In this document: piece after piece, positions 54,790 through 64,000 of the stretch
How the letters are laid out: every line of letters starts with the position of its first letter
Position numbering within the stretch: position 1 is the stretch's first letter
DNA from: Panulirus ornatus
Taxonomy: Eukaryota > Arthropoda > Malacostraca > Decapoda > Palinuridae
Assembly: GCF_036320965.1 (NCBI RefSeq)
Contig: NC_092232.1
Span: 58,032,716 to 58,096,715 of the forward strand
Reading direction: 5' to 3'
Length of the DNA stretch: 64,000 nt
Notes under the pieces: generated by a model
The model's input: only the letters and a program-made list of their open reading frames with translations
What the model was told of the DNA's origin: nothing
Database searches by the model: none
Program-made: the position numbers and the translations under genes

Positions 54790-57575
54790 AGACACTCTGT
54801 CATCTTGCTGATTATATTGTCATGATTGGTCAGTCATTATGGTAACTATATTGTAACGACGATTATATTTTATTGTGATTGTTTTGTCATGTTGACTGCA
54901 TTTTTAAGGTAGCCATATTGTTATGGTATGTACATTTTCATGGTTGTTGCTTTGTTCTATTGGCTGTACCGTCAAGTTGACTCTATTGTATTGATAAATC
55001 CTATATTGATCGCTATTTTGTCATGGAGACTATATTGTCCTGGAGGATATAATGCCGTAGTGAATATAATTCAAATGTCTCTTTATTTTTGCGTTGACTA
55101 TATTGTCATATCAGTTATATAATCATAGTGGCTTATTGTTATGTTGAATATATTGTCATCGTGGCTATATTATCATAATGGCTAAATTGTCATGGCAAAT
55201 ATGTTGATATGGAGGCTATATTTTCATATTATTTACATAGTCAATGAAAGTTTATTATCAAGATGATTCTAATGTTATTGTGACTGATTTATATCGTAAC
55301 ATTATAGCCATGGAGGATGAACTATAATGGTGGCTGTATTGTCGTTTGCTGAATTTTGAATATTACTCTTTTGTGGAAATGGCTTAATTGTCAGTGTAGC
55401 TATAGTGTCATGAGGATTATATTTTCATAGTGGTAGTAATGTTATTATGAATATAAAGTCATTATCTTCTCATTTTGGTTACATTGCTATGAATATATAT
55501 ATCGTCATCTTAGCTATATTGGCAAGGTGATCTTTTTTACAGTTCCTATATTGCCATTTGTGTAATCATGCATATTTTGTCATAAGCGATACATTATCAT
55601 GATAACAATACTAATTAAGATGACAACATATTGTCATGGTGACTATTTTGTCATTGTGACTATTTTATCATGATGGTTATAATGTCATGGTGACTGTATT
55701 TTCATGGTAGCCTTTTTAATGGTGTTGATTTTGCCCTTAAGGATATATCATTATGGAAACAATATTTTCATTTTGAATAAATTATCAGGTAAATACATTG
55801 TCATGATATGCTATATTGTTATAGTTTCAGTACTGTCATGGTGAATGTATATTATGTTGGCTACATTGCAATGGAAGCCATAATGGCAGGGTGGCTATAT
55901 TTTTATGGTGGGATCATTCTGTTACTCTTTTGTGAAGATTGCTTTATTATCAATGCAGCTATAGTGTTATGTTGTATATATTTTCATAGTGGCAGTATTG
56001 TCATTATGAACATACCTTCATGATGGCTATCATATCATTTTGGTCACATTGCTATGATGTATATAATATCACCAGGCAATATTGGCACAGTAATCTTTTT
56101 TAATCATGCATATTTTGTCATAAGCGATACATTATCATGATAACTATATCATTAAGGTAACAATATTGTTATTTTGGCTATATTGTCTTTATGATTATAA
56201 TTTCATAGAAGTTATTTTGCCAAGATTATTATATTTTCATGATGAATATATTGTTATGGATTCAGTACTGTCATGGTAAATGTATTATTATGGTGGCTAT
56301 ATTGCAATGGAACCCATAGTGGGAAGGTGACTACATTTTCATGGTTGGTATCATTTTGTCATGATTTTTTGCATTTGTTGCTATATTTTCATGGTGACTC
56401 TGTTGCCATGATGTGTATATTGTCATTCAATTTGTTGAATTGATTGCAATATTTTCATAGACTATGTATGGTCATGTTGTCTATATTATCCTGGTGGTTG
56501 TGTTGTCATCTTGAATGTATGGTCATGGTGGCTATATTACCGTTAAGATTATATCATTATGGTAACTATATTGACCTGGTGGCTATATTGTTATGCGAGG
56601 AAATTGTCCTGGTGGCTATTTGTCATATTTGTTATATTAAAAGGTGACTGCCTTTTCATGTTGGCTATATTGTCAAGGTAGGTATATTGTCATGGTAGCT
56701 ATATTGGTGTGATGGTTATTTCTCTTTCTGGTGGTATATTGCCATGATAGCTACACTAACATATTAGGATACTTGCATGGTGATGTACTGTCTTTGTTGC
56801 TAAACTGCTATTGTGGATATTTTGTCATGAAAATATTATTATCAAGATAGCTACATTGTCAATGTGACTATATTCTCTTGGTAGTTACAGTTTTGGTGAC
56901 TATATTGGTATGGTAGCTATCTTCTTATTTCAAATATAATGCCATCATATCTAAAGTATCATGTTTGCTACATCACTTTGGTGAAAATATTGCTATATTG
57001 AATTATGTCGTAGGGGATATGTTTTGTTGTTAGCTTCATTTTTATTGTCATTATAAGATCATGATAGCAATATATTTATGGTGGGTTATTTGGTAGTGTG
57101 AGTATAACTATATAGATATCGTGTCCTCCTGTCAATTATATTGTCAATGTCTTTATAATGTAATGGTGTTTATCTCAACTTGGTGATCATATCATCATGG
57201 TGGGTGTATGGTTATGGTAACTCTAATGTAATAGCGATTTTTCTTACTGTAATAATTTTGTCTTTCTGACTATATATTCATGGGAGCTATATTGTTATGG
57301 GAGATACATTTATATGGTTCGCATATAGTTATATTGGCTATACTGTCAAGGTGACTATATTATAGTGATAAATCCTGTCTTGGTCGCTCTTTTGTCATTG
57401 AGACTATTTTGTCCTGAACGGTATATGTCTTTTAAAGTCCAAAAGTGAATATTTTGTCACAGTGGCTATATTGCCATAGTGAATAAAATTTCATGGTGTT
57501 TATTGTTGCTTTGACTATATTGCCATATATATCATATGATCTATATATATAATCACATCATATGATTATATTGCC
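54790..57575 (+). repeat. Degenerate 17-bp satellite, plus orientation
   Basis: The same unit in plus orientation, with many variants of TTGTCATGGTGGCTATA. The array is interrupted at 57,580 by the RTE endonuclease fragment and resumes at 59,160. Confidence 0.85.
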
Positions 57576-57579
57576 ATAT

Positions 57580-59160
57580 ATATCATATTCATCCCTGGGG
57601 ATAGGGGAGAAAGAATACTTCCCACGCATTCCTCACGTGTCGTAGAAGGCGATTAAAGGGGACGGGAGCGGGGGGCTGGAAACCCTCCCCTCCTTGTATT
57701 TTAACTTTCTAAATGGGGAAACAGAAGAAGGAGTCACGCGGGGGGGTGCTCATCCTCCTCAAAGGCTCAGATTGGGGTGTCTAAATGTGTGTGGATGTAA
57801 CCAAGATGAGAAAAAAGGAGAGATAAGTAGTATGTTTGCGGAAAGGAACCTGGATGTTTTGGCTCTAAGTGAAACTAAGCTCAAGGGTAAAGGGGAAGAG
57901 TGGTTTGGGAATATCTTGGGAGTAGGGTCAGGGGTTAGTGAGAGGACAAGAGCAAGGAAGGAGTAGCACTACTCCTGAAACAGGAGTTGTGGGAGTATGT
58001 GATAAAGTGTAAGAAAGTAAACTCTAGATTGATATGGGTAAAACTGAAAGTTCATGGAGAGAGATGGGTGATTATTGGTGCATATGCACCTGGGCATGAG
58101 AAGAAATATCATGAGAGGCAAGTGTTTTGGGAGCAGCTGAATGAGTGTGTTAATGGTTTTTATGCACGAGACCGGGTTATAGTTACGTGTGATTTGAATG
58201 CAAAGGTGAGTAATGTGGCAGTTGAGGATATAATTGGTATACATGGAGTGTTCAGTGTTGTAAATGGAAATGGTGAAGAGCTTGTAGATTCATGTGCTGA
58301 AAAAGGACTGGTGATTGGGAATACCTGGTTTAAAAAGAGAGATATACATAAATGAGCGTATGTAAGTAGGAGAGATGGCCAGAGAGCGTTATTAGATTAC
58401 GTGTTAATTGATAGGCGCGCGAAAGAGAGACTTTTGGTTTTTAATGTGCTGAGAGGTGCAACTGGAGGGATGTCTGATCATTATCTTGTGGAGGCGAAGG
58501 TGAAGATTTGTAGAGGTTTTCAGAAAAGAAGAGAGAATGTTGGAGTGAAGAGAGTAGTGAGAGCAATGAGCTTGGGAAGGAGCCTTGTGTGAGGAAGTAC
58601 CAGGAGAGACTGAGTACATAATGGAAAAAGGTGAGAACAAAGGAGGTAAGGGTAGTTGGAGAGGAATGGGATGTATTTAGGGAAGTAGTGATGGCTTGCG
58701 CAAAAGATGCTTGTAGCATGAGGAGCGTGGGAGGAGGGCAGATTAGAAAGGGTAGTGAGTGGTGGGATGAAGAAGTAAGATTATTAGTGAAAGAGAAGAG
58801 AGAGGCGTTTGGACGATTTTTGCAGAGAAATAATGCAAATGAGTGGGAGATGTATAAAAGAAAGAGGCAGGAGGCCAAGAGAAAGGTGCAAGAGGTGAAA
58901 AAGAGGGCAAATGAGAGTTGGGTTGAGAGAGTATCATCAAATTTTAGGGAGAATAAAAAGATGTATTTGAAGGAGGTAAAAAAAGTGCGCAAGACAAGGA
59001 AACAAATAGGAACTTCAGTGAAGGGGCTAATGGGGAGGTGATAACAAGTAGTAGTGATGTGAGGAGATGCAGTGAGTATTTTGAATGTTTGTTGAATGTG
59101 TTTGATGATAGAGTGGCAGATATAGGGTGTTTTGGTCGAGGTTGTGTGCAAAGTGAGACG
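57580..59160 (+). pseudogene. RTE 5' region with endonuclease fragment, copy C
   Basis: This is a counterpart of 6,280-7,861 with more damage. Frameshifts and stops split the EN domain into pieces at 57,768-57,966, 57,987-58,355, 58,401-58,592 and 58,631-59,041. The motifs CDLNAKV and MSDHYLV are visible. It ends at the same satellite junction (GTGAGACGGTAATGTCAT) as copy A, so both derive from one truncated insertion. Confidence 0.8.
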
Positions 59161-60735
59161 GTAATGTCATCTTATCTGTATTGTCACGGTGGCTGTATTG
59201 TCATCGTGGCTATATAGTCATGTTGGCTATATTGTCATTAATATTACATTGTTATGGTAACTATATTGCCACGGTGGCTGTATTGTTAGGTCACTATATT
59301 GCCATGATGGCTATTTGTCATTTTTGCTATATAACAAGGAGGTGACTGTCTTTTCATGTTGGCAATATTGTCAGAATAGCTATATTGTTGAGTAGTGGGT
59401 ATATATATTTCTTTTCTGGCCTTATATTATCATGATGGCAATAATAACATTTTGGCGATATAGTGTCTTAGCAGCTGAACTCTTGTTGTGGATATTTTTC
59501 AATTTGAATATTTTATCTTGGTAGTTACATAGTCAAGGTTACTATATTTTCATGGTAGCTACATTGTCATGGTGAAGACATTGGCATGGTGGCTGTATTG
59601 TTATTTTCAATATAATGCCGTCCTGGCTACATTATCTTGGTCGCTATATCAACTTGATGGCTATATTGCTATGGTTAATTTTGTCGTTCGGGATATATTT
59701 TGTTATTAGCTACAATATTGTTGTCATTATATGATCATGATAATAATATTTTCATGGCGGCTTATTTGGTATTGTAAGTGTAAGTGAAATGATATCATCT
59801 CATCATGTCACTTATATTGTCATGGTTTTTATACTGTGATATTGTTTATGTCAACCTGCTGATTATATAATCATGATTGGTGTATGATTATGGTAACTAT
59901 ATTGTAATGCCGTTTTATTTCATTGTGATAATTTTGTCATGGTGACTACAATTACATGACAGCTATAAAGTTATGACTATATTATAATGATATTGTCGAG
60001 GAGTCTATATGTTTCCTATGATCCGAAAACGACTATTTATTTACACTATCTATATTGTCAGGTGGTTATATTGCCTTTGTTAATATAAGTTGAATGTTTC
60101 TATATTTTTGCTTTGACTGTATTGTCATATCAGTTATATGATCATGGTAGTTTTATTGTCATAGTGAATACATTGTCGTCGTGACTGTGTTATCATAATG
60201 GCTAAATTGTCATAGCAAATATATTGACATGGGGGCAATATTTCCACGATATCTATAAAGTCTGTAAATTACTCTCAACGCGTTTCTAATGTGCTGGCGA
60301 TTGATTTATAACGTGACATTATTGTCAAGATGGCAGTATTGTCATGGTGGCTATATTGTCGTTTGCTGTATTTTCAATTTTACGCTTTTGTGAAGATAGC
60401 TTTACTGTCAGTGTAGCTATAGTGTCATGGAGAATATATATACATAGTGGCAGTATTGTCATTATGAACATATTGTCATTTTGGCTATCAACTTATTTTC
60501 GTTACAGTACTATCGTGTATATAGCGTCACCTTGGCTATATTAGCAATGTGATATTTTTTGTAGGTGCTATATTGTCATTTTTTAATCATGCATATTTTG
60601 TCATAAGTGATACATTATCATGATAAATATAATATTCTGGTGACTATATATTTGCCTTGTGACTATATTGTTATTATGACTATAATCTCATGTTGGATAT
60701 CTTGCCAAGATAACTACATTGTATTATCTACTCAT
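59161..60735 (+). repeat. Degenerate 17-bp satellite, copy C
   Basis: It corresponds to 7,862-9,735 of copy A, with deletions near its left end. Confidence 0.85.
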
Positions 60736-61276
60736 AAATCTCTAAGTTCTAATATCCCAAAATTTTTAGAGTAGATAGGGTAGAAACTGATGGAAGCCAT
60801 TTCTAACATTCTTGCATAACCTGACCTCTCGCCGTCCCAAAACATAGCCATTCCATCTTGGATATTGTACTGCTGTGGTCGTCAACTGATTTGAAAAGGA
60901 AGACATTGAATGGAGTAATTACTGAGGTAATCTCCAAAGATGATTACTGGACTGAGAAACAAATTCAGAGAGCTGATTAAACGACTTAAATCCATTCACA
61001 TTTAGGGAAAAGAAGTTTAAGAGATCCTATACAGGTATATAAAGTTATTGTAATGGCATCCCTTTAAGCTTGATATTTTTACTTCCTGTGACTAGTTCCA
61101 ACAATTAAAAGAATATTCAGCGTTGTGATTTAAGTGACTGACTTTAGGATGCATTTGGATCTGTCAAAAATTGTATCTAGCAAATACTTCAACTTTCAAC
61201 TGACCCATTCTATATTTTTATTCATTTCATCTCAGTTTTATCACCTTTCTGTTACTGTTTAATATGAACAGTAGCC

Positions 61277-61480
61277 CGTCTACGTAGTTGGGGCTCTGAA
61301 GCAAAGGAAACTTTCTAGCCTAGGTTAGGGTAGCATCTAAACCAAACCTAAATGACCTTACCTTAGAAATATGTTCAGACAGTACCTTCTGAAAATATTT
61401 CTTAAGGTGAGGTCGTGGGGATTAGTTTAGGTGCTAACTAAACCTTGGCTAGAAAAAGCTTGCTTTAAAGCCACAACTAG
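61277..61480. repeat. About 200-bp palindrome, copy C
   Basis: It corresponds to 10,277-10,479, with a few-base deletion in the left arm (AAACTTTCTAGCC). Confidence 0.7.
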
Positions 61481-62232
61481 TTGAAAGGCCTACTTTAAGT
61501 GGTGATATTGAAATTCATATTCTCCAGTGTGCCCCTCCGTCCGTTTGTTTTATGTCCATCTAAAGATGAATACGTTCAATTTTTGATGTAGATTGATTTC
61601 CTATCTTAGTTTCGTCTACGGAATTCTACATCTTCAGTTCAGCACACCATTGTGGTAATGAAGGGAAAGTCACCACATTAAGAAGCCGAGTGCACGTAGC
61701 TTATCCCACATCGTTAGAGAGAAAACTTACCTGTATTTGAATTAATGAACGGGAACAGAGAAGACAAAATTTTGATACACATTTATTATACAACTATATA
61801 ATTCATATTATATACATTACCGCATTTCCTGCACTTTCCATCCCAAACTTGCTGAGGTGATAACCTTGTAGTTACAATTACCTTACAACCTTAAGGATGG
61901 TGGTCTACAACACCTCTAGATTGATAGAGAAAACGAAAAGTTTCGTTTTACTATTAAGACCACAGAAATACGGTAATTCCACTTCACTACCACTAACTAC
62001 TAGTTATTTTACTTGTTGATTTTCACGGCTAAGATTTTCATCCTCTGAGCGAAGCCATACAATAATCGTCCTTATCTACTCTGAGCATTGGATAGCCTCC
62101 TGATGATCAAGATTGCTGTTTTGGTTGTCTGTTTCCCTTGTTACTGCTGCGCCTCACTGCACACCTTACATGAGTGCCTTCCACAGTATTAGGGACAGCT
62201 GCTGGGCCTCACTGTAGCTACTTCTGGGACGG

Positions 62233-62571
62233 TTGCCAATCTTCCTCGTATTCCCTCATGACCACAGCGCCAAACCGACTCCTGCCATCAGGCCGAAACG
62301 CACAAACATTTCTGACAAAATTGAGACAACCACTTTCGCGTCAGTTTTGACACCAAGTGAATTTATACGACAATTACGTTCAAGATGCTTGGTTTTTCGT
62401 TCATGGATTGAACAGAAGCAACCAACGATGGTTGCTACTGCCCAATCCATGAAGTCCCCCCCACCACGGAAAGATAACCAAGCTTCGGGGGGGATGGGTG
62501 TTTACCCTGACGCCAACGGAGAAACTCAATACAATATTTTTATTATAACTTTCCTTAATCTTGAAAAATGA
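62233..62571 (+). CDS. Short conserved ORF of unknown function, copy C
   Basis: A 112-codon frame with the same N-terminal 100 residues as copies A and B (one Gly to Asp change near PPPRK) and the copy-D-type C-terminus. It lies 440 bp from the convergent RRM gene's 3' end. Coding status is uncertain. Confidence 0.3.
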   Translation: MPIFLVFPHDHSAKPTPAIRPKRTNISDKIETTTFASVLTPSEFIRQLRSRCLVFRSWIEQKQPTMVATAQSMKSPPPRKDNQASGGMGVYPDANGETQYNIFIITFLNLEK

Positions 62572-63010
62572 ATCAATGAGAGGGAAGAATAGCCCCAGCC
62601 ATATGAAGATTGTCTAACCGAATCCTTGCGCATTGTGTAGAAAGTGATTTCTTTGAGGGTTGCTTTATGGAGGGCACGGTAGCGTCGGAAGAGTTTCATT
62701 TTTTCTTTGATGACGAAGGAAATTATCCCCGTGAATTTATGTATTTTTTTTTTCTTGGGCGGGATAATGTTTCCATCTTTTTTTCTTTCTTGTTTTTCAA
62801 CATCCCTACGTAGATATTATGTGTCATCCACTACTGGGAGAAAGCCAGACTTCCGACAGATTAACGTTATCCGTTGGCGAGGCCAAACTAAAGTTGTCTT
62901 GGTGTTAGCTCCTCATTGATAACCCAAACACAAACACAAACACACCTCCAGTGTCCACTCTAGGGCCGTGTTCTCCTGCAGTACCAGCAGGAAGAAAGAA
63001 CTCAGGTTCC

Positions 63011-63862
63011 TCACCAACTGAATCTTTTGGCACGGGGAGCGTGTGTCATCTCGACACGCCTTTTAACGCCCGTACGTGGTGCGGAGGGCAATCGGTCTGT
63101 AACGTAGGACATGTCATGTGTTATTGGTCCCAGTCGGTCAAGAACGCTGGGCCTGACATGTGTTGGGGGACCAAGTCGGTCTTGAATGGTGGGCCTGACG
63201 TGTGTTGGGGGACCAAGTCGGTCTTGAATGGTGGGCCTGACAGGTCTTGAGACCTGCCATGTCTCCCTGAAGGTGGGCCTGACAAGTGGGGTGGGCTGCA
63301 TTTCCTCATGGATGGTGGGTCTGGTAGGGAGTGTGGGCTGCAGTGCCACTTGAGTGGGCGAGATCACTTGGTCAGCATCAGTGGGACGGTGAGGTTTCAC
63401 TTTTGCACAGCGTCCGTTGACGGAGAGTGGTGTCATGCCGGCAAGAAGTGCCTTCTTGTAGGAGGCATAGCAGGAGTACTGGATGACGGCAATCCCGCGG
63501 TGGTTCTCGTAGGTCGTGTAGGACTGCATGTCGAAGCGAACGATGTCGCCGAACTGCTTGAAGAATTCCCAGACGTTCGTCCTTGAGATTTTGTATGGAA
63601 CGTTGACGACCCTGATGGTATACCTCTGCAGGACGGTTTTGAGAACCCCTTGCAACTGCTCGTTGGTGGGCACGATGACATGTATGTCGTCATCATCGCA
63701 GCCCAACTCATCTATATGTGGGAGTCGGGTCTCGTGTGGTGGACGGTCCAGCAAATCCTCCTCATCGTGGAAAGGCAGGTAGGCCTGGTCAAGGAGGGCG
63801 ACCCAGAGCACCTGCTGCTGCTCGACCACCTCCACAACTGAGCTTTTTGCAAAAACTTCCAT
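63011..63862 (-). CDS. RNA-recognition-motif protein with Pro/Arg repeats
   Basis: An intact, intronless ORF of 283 residues; ATG at 63,860-63,862. The N-terminus is acidic (HDEEDLLDR, GCDDDDIHV). Residues about 82-160 form one RRM. RNP2-like IRVVNV is followed by ISRTNVWEFFKQFGDI (helix 1), and RNP1-like HRGIAVIQY lacks two of the usual aromatics. Helix 2 is SYKKALLAGM, then SVNGRCAKVKPHRP. The C-terminal part has proline/arginine repeats (RPTIQDRLGPPTHV twice in perfect 42-bp units, with degenerate copies) and a basic end, RAKRFSW. RNA binding is inferred; the role is unknown. TAACCGAGGTTACTT lies 39 bp upstream of the ATG. Confidence 0.7.
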   Translation of the reverse strand: MEVFAKSSVVEVVEQQQVLWVALLDQAYLPFHDEEDLLDRPPHETRLPHIDELGCDDDDIHVIVPTNEQLQGVLKTVLQRYTIRVVNVPYKISRTNVWEFFKQFGDIVRFDMQSYTTYENHRGIAVIQYSCYASYKKALLAGMTPLSVNGRCAKVKPHRPTDADQVISPTQVALQPTLPTRPTIHEEMQPTPLVRPTFRETWQVSRPVRPTIQDRLGPPTHVRPTIQDRLGPPTHVRPSVLDRLGPITHDMSYVTDRLPSAPRTGVKRRVEMTHAPRAKRFSW

Positions 63863-63900
63863 GTTGAAGATACTATGATTACGTTGTGCACTTTACGAAG

Positions 63901-63948
63901 TAACCTCGGTTATCCTTGTACGTCCACAAATATAGTGAGTCTATATTG
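63901..63948 (-). promoter_or_regulatory. Shared upstream module of the RRM gene
   Basis: On the minus strand, GACTCACTATATTTG is followed by ACAAGGATAACCGAGGTTAC. The palindromic TAACCGAGGTTA and the preceding ACAAGG are the same as upstream of the winged-helix-like genes. Function as a promoter or factor site is inferred. Confidence 0.5.
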
Positions 63949-64000
63949 ATATGGTAAAATATAGTAAGGTACCCCCATGCTCTAATATCCCACATAGAAA

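Larger units (their letters stand above)
57580..63513 (+). repeat. Segmental duplication copy C
   Basis: Up to about 62,535 it matches copy A, with small deletions. From there it carries a different right-hand module (RRM gene region) shared only with inverted copy D. Confidence 0.85.

Noticed and set aside
54928..56647. Short hydrophobic ORFs in the 17-bp satellite
   Set aside because: Translation of degenerate TATTGTCATGG units in rotating frames gives such sequences by chance. There is no conservation between blocks beyond the DNA repeat.

Overview
The window looks like a repeat-rich genomic scaffold from an arthropod, most likely a decapod crustacean. That assignment is inference from repeat content: dense CA, TA, GATA and trinucleotide microsatellites, RTE, Jockey-like, Penelope and Ty3/Gypsy elements, long minisatellites, and a nuclear-type tRNA-Gln. 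No multi-exon host gene could be assembled by eye. A 100-N assembly gap lies at 38,901-39,000.

Layout. 0.4-1.7 kb: two Penelope-like (PLE) fragments. 1.7-6.2 kb: three RTE-clade reverse transcriptase fragments, the first two forming a tail-to-tail inverted repeat of about 3 kb. 6.3-12.6 kb: segmental-duplication copy A (RTE endonuclease fragment, degenerate 17-bp satellite, conserved unique block, short ORF, winged-helix-like gene). 12.7-13.7 kb: short non-autonomous elements built from RTE ends. 14.3-19.4 kb: Jockey-like LINE. 19.7-24.8 kb: Ty3/Gypsy interior, minus strand. 24.8-28.8 kb: copy B. 29.0-29.4 kb: decayed basic ORF. 29.5-31.3 kb: two foldback elements, the second carrying tRNA-Gln sequence in both arms. 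32.4-34.9 kb: small acidic-repeat gene with a clear TATA box, then inverted copy D (truncated RRM gene plus the short ORF). 35-47 kb: three copies of an unknown Cys/His-containing gene family, two other decayed coding segments, a 44-bp minisatellite and RTE debris. 48.8-50.1 kb: 40-bp minisatellite. 50.5-51.4 kb: an intact intronless gene with two retropepsin-like aspartic protease domains and a poly-arginine tail. 51.9-53.7 kb: 32-bp minisatellite. 53.7-57.6 kb: 17-bp satellite, first in minus then in plus orientation. 57.6-63.9 kb: copy C, ending in an intact intronless RRM gene.

The most interesting signal is a set of intronless, transposase-free genes: the winged-helix-like gene (two copies), the RRM gene (one full, one truncated copy), the acidic-repeat gene and the double-retropepsin gene. 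They share AT-rich upstream sequence. A block close to TTCACTATATTTA-ATATAAACAAG lies upstream of the winged-helix and protease genes. The imperfect palindrome TAACCGAGGTTACTT lies upstream of the winged-helix and RRM genes. Shorter forms of the first block lie upstream of the RRM and acidic genes. Together with their presence in duplicated modules, this suggests one multigene source, such as an endogenised large DNA virus or a giant mobile element. That source is a hypothesis; no family assignment was possible by eye.
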